A stretch of 37,841 nucleotides of DNA from Herbaspirillum sp. GTDB lineage: Bacteria > Pseudomonadota > Gammaproteobacteria > Burkholderiales > Burkholderiaceae_D. Every line of letters begins with the position of its first letter. The stretch's first letter is position 1. Below the pieces are notes generated by a model that had not been told where the DNA came from, did not search any database, and worked only from the letters and a program-made list of their open reading frames with translations. Location of the stretch: the NCBI GenBank assembly GCA_028291765.1, contig JAQGNR010000185.1, forward strand, positions 1 through 37,841. Direction: 5' to 3'. A program made the position numbers and the translations under genes. Below, in pieces: positions 7,510 through 14,764 of the stretch.

Positions 7510-7593
7510 GGCGCGATGTTGTGCGCAGTGAGGTAAAGAAGGGAGGTGGCCGCAGGCCGCCGGAATGACACGAACGGAGCACAACCTCGCGCC
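7510..7593. repeat. Nested inverted repeats between phaR and rimO
   Basis: The outer arms, GGCGCGATGTTGTGC (7510-7524) and GCACAACCTCGCGCC (7579-7593), pair with one mismatch in 15. Inside the 54-base loop a second hairpin, GGTGGCC-GCA-GGCCGCC (about 7545-7562), pairs with one G-T type mismatch. The element lies after the phaR stop and before rimO on the minus strand. It has no adjacent T-tract, so it may be a repetitive extragenic element or a processing hairpin. Confidence 0.6.
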
Positions 7594-7629
7594 ATACCCC
7601 CTTTTAGGCCCACCACACACGGCCCCAGC

Positions 7630-8187
7630 TTATTTTTTCGGCGTTTCCGGCGGAATGAATGGGAAAGCGCCGAACATGTTCTTCGACTGGTTTTGCATTT
7701 GTTCCTGCATTTGAATGAACAGGCTCTTGCTTTGCTCGATGTAATTACTCATCATCCCTTGCATCATCGGGCCCTGCACGTTCATGAACTGCGTCCACAT
7801 TTCAGGGCTGAATGGCTTGCCCTCAATAAAACCTTTGGAATTCTCACTCAGCTTATTTTGAATATCGATGAAAGCCTGAATATTTTTTTCCAGATAAGAG
7901 CCCATCATTCCCTGCATCGCATGCCCGTAATAGCGAATGATCTGGGACAGCGCGGCGCTGGAGAACATCGGTGCGCCATGAGACTCTTCTTCAAGAATAA
8001 TCTGCAATAGAATACTGCGCGTGAGGTCTTCGCCGCTTTTGGCGTCGACTACGGCAAACGGCTCGTCATCGAGCACCAGCTGCTTGACGTCCGACAGCGT
8101 TATATACGAACTGGTCTGCGTATCGTACAAGCGACGATTCGGATATTTTTTAATGAGTCGCTCAGACACTTTGGTAGCACTATTCAT
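7630..8187 (-). CDS. phaR: PHA synthesis repressor PhaR
   Basis: This is a 185-residue regulator that binds DNA and PHA granules and represses phasin and its own gene until polymer is present. The N-terminal PhaR DNA-binding domain is plain in RLIKKYPNRRLYDTQTSSYITLSDV (about residues 9-33). Two PHB-accumulation regulatory domains follow, with Met/Gln-rich helices (HAMQGMMGSYLEKNIQAF, QGPMMQGMMSNYIEQS). The C-terminus FPFIPPETPKK is typical of the family. I chose the ATG at 8187, preceded by AGGA; the open frame reaches 8304 but the extra residues do not resemble PhaR. It is third in the phaC-phaB-phaR cluster, 147 bases after phaB, which may give it its own promoter. Confidence 0.95.
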   Translation of the reverse strand: MNSATKVSERLIKKYPNRRLYDTQTSSYITLSDVKQLVLDDEPFAVVDAKSGEDLTRSILLQIILEEESHGAPMFSSAALSQIIRYYGHAMQGMMGSYLEKNIQAFIDIQNKLSENSKGFIEGKPFSPEMWTQFMNVQGPMMQGMMSNYIEQSKSLFIQMQEQMQNQSKNMFGAFPFIPPETPKK

Positions 8188-8334
8188 CTGACATCCTAAT
8201 GGTTTGCGCAGCAATTGTTTTTTGATAAAACTGCGCAAGTATAAACGGCAAGCGGCGCCAACGTTTTCAACGTCCTCGGCTTGCCCCCAATGCACCCCAG
8301 GCACGTTTGCCTCAAAATGTGCCCGGACGCTACT

Positions 8335-9075
8335 TTATCCCATATGCAGACCGCCGTTGATCGAGAAGTCCGAACCGGTCGCATAACCGCCTTCGTCCGA
8401 CGCAATCCAGGCGATGATCGAAGCGATTTCCTCAGGTTTCCCCAAACGCTTGACGGGAACGCCGGCAACGATTTTCTCCAGTACTTCCGGACTGATGGCG
8501 CGCACCATATCGGTGCCGATATAACCGGGCGACACCGTATTGACCGTCACGCCTTTGGTCGCCACTTCCTGCGCCAACGCCATCGTAAAGCCATGAATAC
8601 CGGCCTTGGCGGTCGAGTAATTGGTTTGGCCGAACTGTCCTTTTTGACCATTCACCGATGAGATATTGATGATGCGGCCCCAGCCGCGCGTGACCATGCC
8701 TTCGATCACTTGCTTGGTCACATTAAACAAAGAATTCAGATTGGTGTCGATTACGGCGTCCCAATCCGATTTCGTCATTTTGCGGAATTGGCCGTCGCGG
8801 GTAATCCCGGCGTTGTTCACCAGAACATCGACTTCGCCGATCTCGGTGCGTACTTTGGCAAAGGCGGCTGCGGTCGAGTCCCAGTTCGATACATTACCTT
8901 CCGAGGCGTGAATGTCCAATCCTTGCGCGCGCATGTCGGCCAGCCAGCTCTCCTTGCGTAGGGAATTCGGCCCGCAACCGGCCACGACGGTATAGCCATC
9001 CTTGCACAGTCGCGTGCAAATCGGGGTACCAATGCCACCCATTCCGCCCGTTACATAAGCAATTCGTTTTGTCAT
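8335..9075 (-). CDS. phaB: Acetoacetyl-CoA reductase PhaB (NADPH-dependent)
   Basis: This 246-residue short-chain dehydrogenase reduces acetoacetyl-CoA to (R)-3-hydroxybutyryl-CoA for PHA synthesis. The cofactor loop is VTGGMGGIGTPICTRL at the N-terminus, NNAGITRDGQFRKM is the second conserved block, and the catalytic Ser-Tyr-Lys is in INISSVNGQKGQFGQTNYSTAKAG. The C-terminal YATGSDFSINGGLHMG is the exact type seen in betaproteobacterial PhaB. The start is ATG at 9075. The gene follows phaC after only 24 bases. The ketothiolase gene phaA, which often stands between them, is absent here, so thiolase must be coded elsewhere. Confidence 0.95.
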   Translation of the reverse strand: MTKRIAYVTGGMGGIGTPICTRLCKDGYTVVAGCGPNSLRKESWLADMRAQGLDIHASEGNVSNWDSTAAAFAKVRTEIGEVDVLVNNAGITRDGQFRKMTKSDWDAVIDTNLNSLFNVTKQVIEGMVTRGWGRIINISSVNGQKGQFGQTNYSTAKAGIHGFTMALAQEVATKGVTVNTVSPGYIGTDMVRAISPEVLEKIVAGVPVKRLGKPEEIASIIAWIASDEGGYATGSDFSINGGLHMG

Positions 9076-9099
9076 GGCTCGTCTCCTGGTTTATCGCCT

Positions 9100-10851
9100 C
9101 TAGATCGCTTTCACTCTGACATAACGCCCCGGCGCCGGCTCGATGGCCGGATACGTTGCGGCGCCAAGCGCACGCGGCGGCGCGATCTGTTTTCCCGCAT
9201 GCCTGGCAAGAAATCCGGTCCATGCCGGCCACCAGCTGCCGGCATGTTCGGTCGCGCCCTGCAGCCAATTGTCCGCATCGACATTGCGCGCCGGGTTGGT
9301 CCCCCGGTTGGTCCCCGGGTTAGTCCCGGGGTTAGTCCAATAACTGCGCCTGTTTTTGAGCGGTGAATTAATCACGCCGGCAATATGGCCGGAAGCGCCG
9401 AGCACGAATTGATTTGCGGCCGGCTTTTTCGGATTGAGCAAACCGGTCGATGCATAGGCGGTTGTCCAGGGTACGATGTGATCGTCGCGCGACGCAAAAA
9501 TGAATGCCGGCGCATCGATCCGGCGCACATCGACCGGCGTACCGCCGACCTGCAAGCGTCCCGGCTCCTTCAGCGCATTTTCCAGATACATATGGCGCAG
9601 GTAATAACAAAACATCGGGCCCGGCAGATTGGTGCTGTCGGCGTTCCAGTACAGCAAATCCAGCGCCGTCGGCGCCAGGCCTTTCAGATAGTTCGACTCA
9701 ACGTAATTCCACATCAGATCGTTCGGACGCAAGCTGGAAAACGCCGTCGAGAAATCGCGTCCTTTCATCAAGCCGCCGTGACCGATCGCCTGCTCCCGCA
9801 TGGCGATCTGCATATCATCGATATAGACCTCGATTCCGCCTGTATCGGAAAAATCCAGGAACGAGGTCAATAAGGTCAGGCTGGCAATCGGCTTTTCGCC
9901 GCGGGCATACAGCACCGCCAATGCACACGAAAGTAAGGTGCCGCCGACGCAAAAACCCAAAGCATTGATTTGATCTTGTCCTGAGATTTCCTGCACGGCA
10001 TGCAATGCGGCGATCACGGCATCCTGAACATAATCGTCCCAAGTCGCGTTTTGCACGGACGCGTCGGCGTTGCGCCAGGAAATCAAAAATACCTGATTGC
10101 CTTGTTCGAGCGCATACCGCACCAGCGAATTGTGCGGCTGCAAATCCAGGATATAAAACTTGTTGATGCAGGGCGGAACGATCAGCAGCGGCTTTTCGAA
10201 AACCTTTGCCGTCAACGGCGTGTACTGAATCAGTTGAAATAAATCATCTTCGTAGACTACTGCGCCGGCAGTCGCCGCGATATCCTTGCCGACTTCAAAC
10301 GCGCCTTCGTCGGTCAGGGATATATGGCCCTTTTGCAGATCGGCCAGCATTTGCACCAAACCCTGCGTCAGGCTTTGGCCTTGGGTATCGATGATTTTTT
10401 GCTGTGCTTCGGGATTGGTCGCCAGGAAATTGGCGGGCGACATGGCGTCGACCAATTGCCGGACCGAAAAGCGGATCCGCTGCCTGGTTTTTTCAGGCGC
10501 CTCGACTGCTTCGGCAAGGGCATTCAGAAAAGCAGCGTTCAACTGATAGGCGGCGGCCTGAAACGCGGAGAGCGGATTGGCATTCCAGGCCGGCGCCGAC
10601 AAGCGCCGGTCGCTGATGAAGGGCGGCTTGGACGCCATCATATCCCGCCAGAGCTCGGTAAATTGCCGTGTGTAATCGTTTTGCAGCGCAGCCATTTTCC
10701 CGGCATCGAGTTTGATGGACAGCGTTTTAAACAAGGCCTCGAATGCCTTCGGATCTGCTGCGCAATTTGCTACGGTGTCCGGTACTAAAGCCGAAAACTG
10801 CGCCAACCATCCGTTAAGGAAGAAATCTGAATGATCCGAATTTGTACTCAC
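9100..10851 (-). CDS. phaC: Class I polyhydroxyalkanoate synthase PhaC
   Basis: This 583-residue enzyme polymerises (R)-3-hydroxyacyl-CoA into PHA at the granule surface. The N-terminal PhaC domain contains MSPANFLATNPEAQ. The lipase-like box GFCVGG gives the catalytic Cys301; Asp457 (SRDDHIVPW) and His489 (GASGHIAGVIN) complete the triad. Length and order match class I enzymes such as that of Cupriavidus. An odd feature is the run WTNPGTNPGTNRGTNPARN around residues 506-523, coded by four 12-bp repeats in the surface loop after the conserved NRRSYWTN block. The protein remains in frame through to the usual ending EPAPGRYVRVKA. The start ATG at 10851 faces a divergent small gene only 39 bases away. 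Confidence 0.97.
   Translation of the reverse strand: MSTNSDHSDFFLNGWLAQFSALVPDTVANCAADPKAFEALFKTLSIKLDAGKMAALQNDYTRQFTELWRDMMASKPPFISDRRLSAPAWNANPLSAFQAAAYQLNAAFLNALAEAVEAPEKTRQRIRFSVRQLVDAMSPANFLATNPEAQQKIIDTQGQSLTQGLVQMLADLQKGHISLTDEGAFEVGKDIAATAGAVVYEDDLFQLIQYTPLTAKVFEKPLLIVPPCINKFYILDLQPHNSLVRYALEQGNQVFLISWRNADASVQNATWDDYVQDAVIAALHAVQEISGQDQINALGFCVGGTLLSCALAVLYARGEKPIASLTLLTSFLDFSDTGGIEVYIDDMQIAMREQAIGHGGLMKGRDFSTAFSSLRPNDLMWNYVESNYLKGLAPTALDLLYWNADSTNLPGPMFCYYLRHMYLENALKEPGRLQVGGTPVDVRRIDAPAFIFASRDDHIVPWTTAYASTGLLNPKKPAANQFVLGASGHIAGVINSPLKNRRSYWTNPGTNPGTNRGTNPARNVDADNWLQGATEHAGSWWPAWTGFLARHAGKQIAPPRALGAATYPAIEPAPGRYVRVKAI
9289..9336 (-). repeat. Four 12-bp tandem repeats inside phaC
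   Basis: On the minus strand four 12-bp units read ACTAACCCCGGG, ACTAACCCGGGG, ACCAACCGGGGG and ACCAACCCGGCG. They code Thr-Asn-Pro-Gly, Thr-Asn-Pro-Gly, Thr-Asn-Arg-Gly and Thr-Asn-Pro-Ala. Because the unit is a multiple of three, change in copy number would keep the frame. Confidence 0.92.
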
Positions 10852-10890
10852 GGCTTTGTTTTCGCGTATCGTTATGGTTTGTCTTCAAGT

Positions 10891-11157
10891 ATGGACGCTA
10901 TGGTTATCGTCGCAATTGCATGGCTCTATGTTGTCCTTATGATGTCGATCACCGAGCACACTGCCGTTGCCGGGGTCATGACATTTTTGTTCTATGGCGC
11001 GCTTCCTTTGACAATTGTTTTATACCTGATGGGTACACCGCAACGCAAGCGGAATCGACAATTGGCAGAAAAAAACAAAGCGGCTGCGGCCCAAGCTGCA
11101 ACCGCCGGCGAATCCCCCCTGTCCACAGCCAAGGACCAAGACCTGACAACGCCGTAG
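10891..11157 (+). CDS. Small inner-membrane protein, unknown function
   Basis: This is an 88-residue protein with two predicted membrane helices (VIVAIAWLYVVLMMSIT and AGVMTFLFYGALPLTIVLYLMG), followed by a basic stop-transfer patch (TPQRKRNRQ) and an Ala-rich, hydrophilic tail of about 35 residues. The tail is probably cytoplasmic. I do not recognise a characterised family. The ATG at 10891 is preferred because the open frame from 10831 would add a stretch that lies over the phaC start; however, no good ribosome-binding site is seen. It is divergent from phaC by 39 bases, so their promoters must overlap or lie inside the opposite gene. Confidence 0.65.
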   Translation: MDAMVIVAIAWLYVVLMMSITEHTAVAGVMTFLFYGALPLTIVLYLMGTPQRKRNRQLAEKNKAAAAQAATAGESPLSTAKDQDLTTP

Positions 11158-11280
11158 CCTTCTTATATCTTGTAATAAACTATGTCGGCAAAACCGATAT
11201 TGTTCCGGTATCGTTTATCTTGAGCGCATTTTGAACCGCTTTACTTTCCAATTTACTTCCTAATTACCCGAAAGAAAACC

Positions 11281-11730
11281 ATGCAGAAACTGACAGCAAC
11301 CGCCCTGAAATCCGTTACCGGCCTCGCCGTTGCATTGGCTTGCATGAGCGCGCAAGCGGCCGACTGGAGGCAACTCGGTAGCACCGATATGGGCGAACTA
11401 TCGATCGATGCGGCTTCGATCACGCAAAACGGCAATATCCGGCAAGCATGGTCGATGTGGAATTTTAAAGAAGCACGTCCGAATAATGAGGCTACGTTTC
11501 CGGCGTTGAAGTCATATAAGGACTTGAATTTTTATAATTGCAAAGATAAAACCGTACGCCTGGCCAGAGAAATCATTTTTGCCGACAATAATGGGATGGG
11601 CGACCAGCGCGATCATTCCGATGCGCTCAAAAACACGCAATTCGCCAAGCCGGTCGCAGGCACCGTGGCCGAAATCATGCTTAACCAGGTTTGCTCAGCC
11701 GATATAGCGAAGACGCCGAAGAAAAAATAA
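11281..11730 (+). CDS. Exported surface-adhesin E-like small protein
   Basis: This is a 149-residue protein with a Sec signal peptide (TALKSVTGLAVALACMSAQA, cleavage after Ala26). The mature part begins ADWRQLGSTDMGELSIDAASITQNGNIRQAWSMWNF, the Trp-start, Asp-Ala-Ser-Ile and Val/Trp-rich pattern of the surface-adhesin protein E-like domain. It has two cysteines, one in NFYNCKDKTVRLA and one in LNQVCSAD, which probably form a disulfide. The gene ends in a Lys-rich tail. The ribosome-binding site is weak (GAAAGAAAACC before ATG). It stands 123 bases after the small membrane gene and converges on pgeF. The family is widespread in betaproteobacteria, mostly without known function; adhesion should not be assumed. 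Confidence 0.8.
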   Translation: MQKLTATALKSVTGLAVALACMSAQAADWRQLGSTDMGELSIDAASITQNGNIRQAWSMWNFKEARPNNEATFPALKSYKDLNFYNCKDKTVRLAREIIFADNNGMGDQRDHSDALKNTQFAKPVAGTVAEIMLNQVCSADIAKTPKKK

Positions 11731-11771
11731 AGGCAACCTGGAGGGCCGCCCATGGCGTTTAAAGTCTTGCC

Positions 11772-12560
11772 CTAGCCGATCCAGATCAGCGAAGCAAAAC
11801 GCCCCGTAACGCCGTCGCGCCGATAAGAATAGAAACGCGCGGCATCGCTGACAGTGCAGAAATCACCGCCTGAAATGCGGTCGACGCCGGCGTCAGTCAA
11901 CGTCAGTCTGGCCAGACCGTAGATGTCCGCCAGACATTTACCGGGGCGCGCGACCAATGGCTTGAAAGCCGCGTCATGCCGCGCATCGCGCGCCACGAAA
12001 GCCTCGCGGACTTCCGGCCCCACTTCGAAACGCTGCGGCCCGATCGCCGGCCCCAGCCATGCGGTGATGCGCTCAGCACCCTCGGCCCGCATCGCCTGCA
12101 CGGTATTTTCCAGGACGCCATTGAGCAAGCCGCGCCAGCCGGCATGCGCCGCGCCTACCACGCGCCCCATTGCATCGCATAATAATACCGGCAGGCAATC
12201 CGCCGTAAGTACAGCGCAGACAGCGCCGGCGCCAACAGCGATACTGGCGTCGGCATTCTCGGCCGTCGTTACAGCAGCGGCATTGACCACTCTAACGCCG
12301 TGCACCTGCGTCAGCCACGCCGGCGCAATCGGCCCTGCCGGCAGTATGGGCAACACCGCTTGCAACAAAGCGCGATTGTCCCTGACCGACTCGATGGCAT
12401 CCCCGACATGCACCCCGAGGTTCAAGCCGCCGCCGTTGCTGCCGTCATCATAAGGGCCGCGACTCACGCCGCCGCTGCGCAATGTCGTCAGAGCGGCGAC
12501 GCCGGCTGGCAGATCCGGCCAATCCGGCCTTAACAATTGCAATGATGGCAGTGTCGGCAT
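11772..12560 (-). CDS. pgeF: Laccase-domain purine nucleoside phosphorylase-type protein (YfiH/PgeF)
   Basis: This is a 262-residue protein of the multicopper-polyphenol-oxidase-like YfiH family, whose members cleave purine nucleosides and, as PgeF, edit peptidoglycan precursors. The metal-site motifs are visible: LTQVHGVRVV, VLTADCLPVLLCD and GAAHAGWRGLLNGV, then AWLGPAIGP and the C-terminal FYSYRRDGVTGRFASLIW. The ATG at 12560 overlaps the rluD stop (TGATG), so the start is set by translational coupling; the longer open frame reaching 12824 runs through the rluD 3' end and is rejected. The rluD-pgeF pair is a common arrangement. Confidence 0.93.
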   Translation of the reverse strand: MPTLPSLQLLRPDWPDLPAGVAALTTLRSGGVSRGPYDDGSNGGGLNLGVHVGDAIESVRDNRALLQAVLPILPAGPIAPAWLTQVHGVRVVNAAAVTTAENADASIAVGAGAVCAVLTADCLPVLLCDAMGRVVGAAHAGWRGLLNGVLENTVQAMRAEGAERITAWLGPAIGPQRFEVGPEVREAFVARDARHDAAFKPLVARPGKCLADIYGLARLTLTDAGVDRISGGDFCTVSDAARFYSYRRDGVTGRFASLIWIG

Positions 12561-13630
12561 CAGATATTCATCGCATTGATCGCCGCAATATCGATCCCGG
12601 CGCGGCCGATCAGCCCGGCAAAGTCCGGTGGCAAATCGACCATCCATTCGGATGGCTCGCCGCTCTCCGGATGCACCAGTCCCAATCTGCAGGCGTGCAA
12701 AGCCTGGCGTCCAAACACGGTCATCAAATGCGCCTTGCCATACAGGGCATCGCCCACCAAGGCAAAACCCATCGATTGCATATGCACGCGAATCTGATGG
12801 GTGCGCCCGGTTTCCAGGCGGCAACGCATCAGACTGACCGCCTTGCCATCGATCAGGCCGGTCGCCAGGCGTTCGTAATGAGTAATTGCCGGCTTGGCGC
12901 TAAGACTTTCCGAAACCGCCATCTTGATCCGATCGCGCGCATGGCGCGCCATTGCGGCATCGACCGTACCGTTCAACTGCGGCGTGCCCCAGACCATGGC
13001 CAGATACTGGCGTTTGACGGTGCGCGCCTGTAGCTGGCGCACCAGATCAGTATGCGCAGTCAGCGACTTCGCCACCACCATCAGACCGCTGGTATCTTTA
13101 TCCAGACGATGGACGATACCGGCGCGCGGCACCCCTGCCAGCGGCGGATAATGGTGCAGCAATCCGTTGAGCAAGGTGCCCGACCAATTACCGGCTGCCG
13201 GATGCACCACCAGGCCGGCCGGCTTGTGGATAACGATGATCGCCGCATCTTCGTGGACGATATCGAGCGCCATCGCCTCCGGCTTGAACGCCTCGTCTTC
13301 GGGCGCGGCCTGCGGCGTAATCACGATCGTCTCGTCGCCGAAGGCCGTCATCTTAGTGCGGGCGACAACCCCGTCCACCAACACATGACCGCCTTCTATC
13401 CATTGCTGCATACGGCTACGCGAATATTGCGTTACCAGCGACGACAACACTTTATCGAGGCGAATGCCGCAGGCCGCGGGGGTTAAATGCAGGGTAATCG
13501 GGGCCAGTTCCGGCGCGCCGGCATGCATACCGTCCAGCGCATCGTCGCCATCGTCCTCACCGGCCAAATCGGTATTCAACAGGTTTTTCGCCAAACCCGG
13601 CGTAGTTAGTGACATCAGAGCAAGTCCCAT
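12560..13630 (-). CDS. rluD: 23S rRNA pseudouridine synthase RluD
   Basis: This 356-residue enzyme makes pseudouridines in helix 69 of 23S rRNA. An S4 RNA-binding domain (about residues 57-105, IRLDKVLSSLVTQYSRSRMQQWIEGGHVLVDG) precedes the RluA-type catalytic domain. The catalytic Asp is in AGIVHRLDKDTSGLMVVAKS, and LETGRTHQIRVHM is the second signature. An N-terminal acidic extension of about 45 residues is longer than in E. coli. The start is uncertain: ATG at 13630 or, five codons later, ATG at 13615; neither has a strong Shine-Dalgarno sequence. It diverges from bamD and overlaps pgeF by one base-sharing TGATG, so the two are cotranscribed. Confidence 0.95.
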   Translation of the reverse strand: MGLALMSLTTPGLAKNLLNTDLAGEDDGDDALDGMHAGAPELAPITLHLTPAACGIRLDKVLSSLVTQYSRSRMQQWIEGGHVLVDGVVARTKMTAFGDETIVITPQAAPEDEAFKPEAMALDIVHEDAAIIVIHKPAGLVVHPAAGNWSGTLLNGLLHHYPPLAGVPRAGIVHRLDKDTSGLMVVAKSLTAHTDLVRQLQARTVKRQYLAMVWGTPQLNGTVDAAMARHARDRIKMAVSESLSAKPAITHYERLATGLIDGKAVSLMRCRLETGRTHQIRVHMQSMGFALVGDALYGKAHLMTVFGRQALHACRLGLVHPESGEPSEWMVDLPPDFAGLIGRAGIDIAAINAMNI

Positions 13631-13634
13631 CAGC

Positions 13635-13640
13635 TATAAT
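13635..13640 (+). promoter_or_regulatory. Candidate -10 box of bamD
   Basis: A perfect TATAAT lies about 44 bases before the bamD ATG. A -35 is weak: TGACAT at 13610-13615 is 19 bases upstream. It overlaps the region just before rluD, so the divergent genes share a compact promoter zone. Confidence 0.4.
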
Positions 13641-13683
13641 CAATCAATTCGAATTCCCTATCCGTATAACTTTGTCAAAAGTC

Positions 13684-14481
13684 ATGCCTAAATATTTTTC
13701 AAAACTTCTCGTTCTTGCATTTGTATTTTCCCTGACAGCTTGCGGCCTATTGCCGGATAAGATCGACGAGACCGCAAACTGGTCAGCGTCCAGATTATAC
13801 TCGGAGGCCAAGGACGAAATGGACCAAGGTGGCTTCGACAAGGCCATCGATTATTATCAGAAGCTCGAATCGCGCTATCCATTCGGCACTTATGCGCAAC
13901 AGGCGCAAATGAATATAGCCTATGCCTATTATCGGCAATCCGATCAGCCGCAGGCAATTGCCGCCATCGAACGTTTCATCAAGCTGCATCCGAATCATCC
14001 TAATGTCGACTACATGTATTACCTACGCGGACTCGTGTATTTCAACGACAAGAGCAGTATTTTCGACGTCTTGACGAAAGAAGACCCATCCGAGCGCGAT
14101 CCAAAATCGGTGCGCGATGCGTTCGACTCGTTCAAGCTGCTGGCCGAGAAGTTCCCCGATAGCTCCTATACGCCGGACGCAATCGCCCGTATGAAATATC
14201 TGGTTAATTCCATGGCGCAATACGACGTGCACGTAGCAGAATATTATTATCGGCGCGGCGCTTATCTTGCCGCTGCCGCGCGCGCGCAAGCAGCAATTAA
14301 GGACTATCCACAAGCGCCGGCGAACGAAGAAGCGCTCTTCATACTGATGAATTCCTATGGCGCGCTAGGGCAGATCCAATTGCACGACGATACCGCCCGT
14401 ATCTTCAACACCAATTACCCGAACAGCAGCTATCCTTCCGGCGGCCCGGTGAAGAAAAATCCTTGGTGGAAGATCTGGTAG
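13684..14481 (+). CDS. bamD: Outer membrane protein assembly lipoprotein BamD
   Basis: This 265-residue lipoprotein of the BAM complex inserts beta-barrel proteins into the outer membrane. The signal peptide ends in the lipobox FSLTAC with lipidated Cys20. Five TPR-like helical repeats follow, starting NWSASRLYSEAKDEMDQGGFDKAIDYYQKLESRYPFG, which is diagnostic for BamD. The C-terminus GGPVKKNPWWKIW is the family ending. The ATG at 13684 gives the correct signal peptide; the frame is open from 13609 but those residues do not belong. The ribosome-binding site is poor. A strong bidirectional terminator follows the gene. Confidence 0.97.
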   Translation: MPKYFSKLLVLAFVFSLTACGLLPDKIDETANWSASRLYSEAKDEMDQGGFDKAIDYYQKLESRYPFGTYAQQAQMNIAYAYYRQSDQPQAIAAIERFIKLHPNHPNVDYMYYLRGLVYFNDKSSIFDVLTKEDPSERDPKSVRDAFDSFKLLAEKFPDSSYTPDAIARMKYLVNSMAQYDVHVAEYYYRRGAYLAAAARAQAAIKDYPQAPANEEALFILMNSYGALGQIQLHDDTARIFNTNYPNSSYPSGGPVKKNPWWKIW

Positions 14482-14522
14482 GCATTACCTGATCATTGCC
14501 GGACTCGACTCGCCGCATCGGC

Positions 14523-14624
14523 GACTAGATACAGGTTCGCAGAAAGCAAAAAACCTCGCTTATCGCGGGGTTTTTGCTTTCTGCGATCCTGATTTTAATT
14601 CTGCCCCTGATCCTGTACCTAGTC
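14523..14624. repeat. Large nested inverted repeat around the bamD terminator
   Basis: The outer arms GACTAGATACAGG (14523-14535) and CCTGTACCTAGTC (14612-14624) pair with one mismatch in 13. They enclose the terminator hairpin, whose own arms extend to GGTTCGCAGAAAGC and GCTTTCTGCGATCC. The short motif GATCCTG occurs twice on the right side (about 14585 and 14609). The size and symmetry recall a small non-coding mobile element or its remnant, but no target duplication is evident. Confidence 0.55.
14539..14584. terminator. Strong bidirectional intrinsic terminator after bamD
   Basis: GCAGAAAGCAAAAA with a following CCTCGC pairs with GCGGGG and TTTTTGCTTTCTGC around a short TTATC-type loop. 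The A-rich and T-rich arms give a T-tract on both strands within the stem. It ends the bamD transcript and insulates the next gene. Confidence 0.85.
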
Positions 14625-14710
14625 CCGGTTTGTCAGTCAGCATGCTTCACGGTAATATCGATTTTCCACATGGAAATTATTCTGAGCCGGCAGCTAATAT
14701 GCTATCTGTA

Positions 14711-14730
14711 GGACAGCACTGGACAGCACG
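14711..14730 (+). repeat. Direct 10-bp repeat upstream of the 872-residue gene
   Basis: GGACAGCACT is followed directly by GGACAGCACG, 35 bases before the ATG of the orphan gene. It could be a protein-binding site; nothing else around it identifies a promoter. Confidence 0.5.
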
Positions 14731-14764
14731 CCAGACCGGACAATCTCTATAGAAAGATCAACTC

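Noticed and set aside
12561..12824. N-terminal extension of the pgeF frame
   Set aside because: It runs inside rluD in another frame; the TGATG overlap gives the natural start.
12482..13033. 183-residue open frame opposite rluD/pgeF
   Set aside because: Antisense shadow; composition is that of a reversed coding frame.
14500..14764. Type III secretion hrp-box (TTCG-N16-TTCG) before the orphan gene
   Set aside because: Only a single TTCG is present (14536-14539) and its partner at the right distance is not TTCG.
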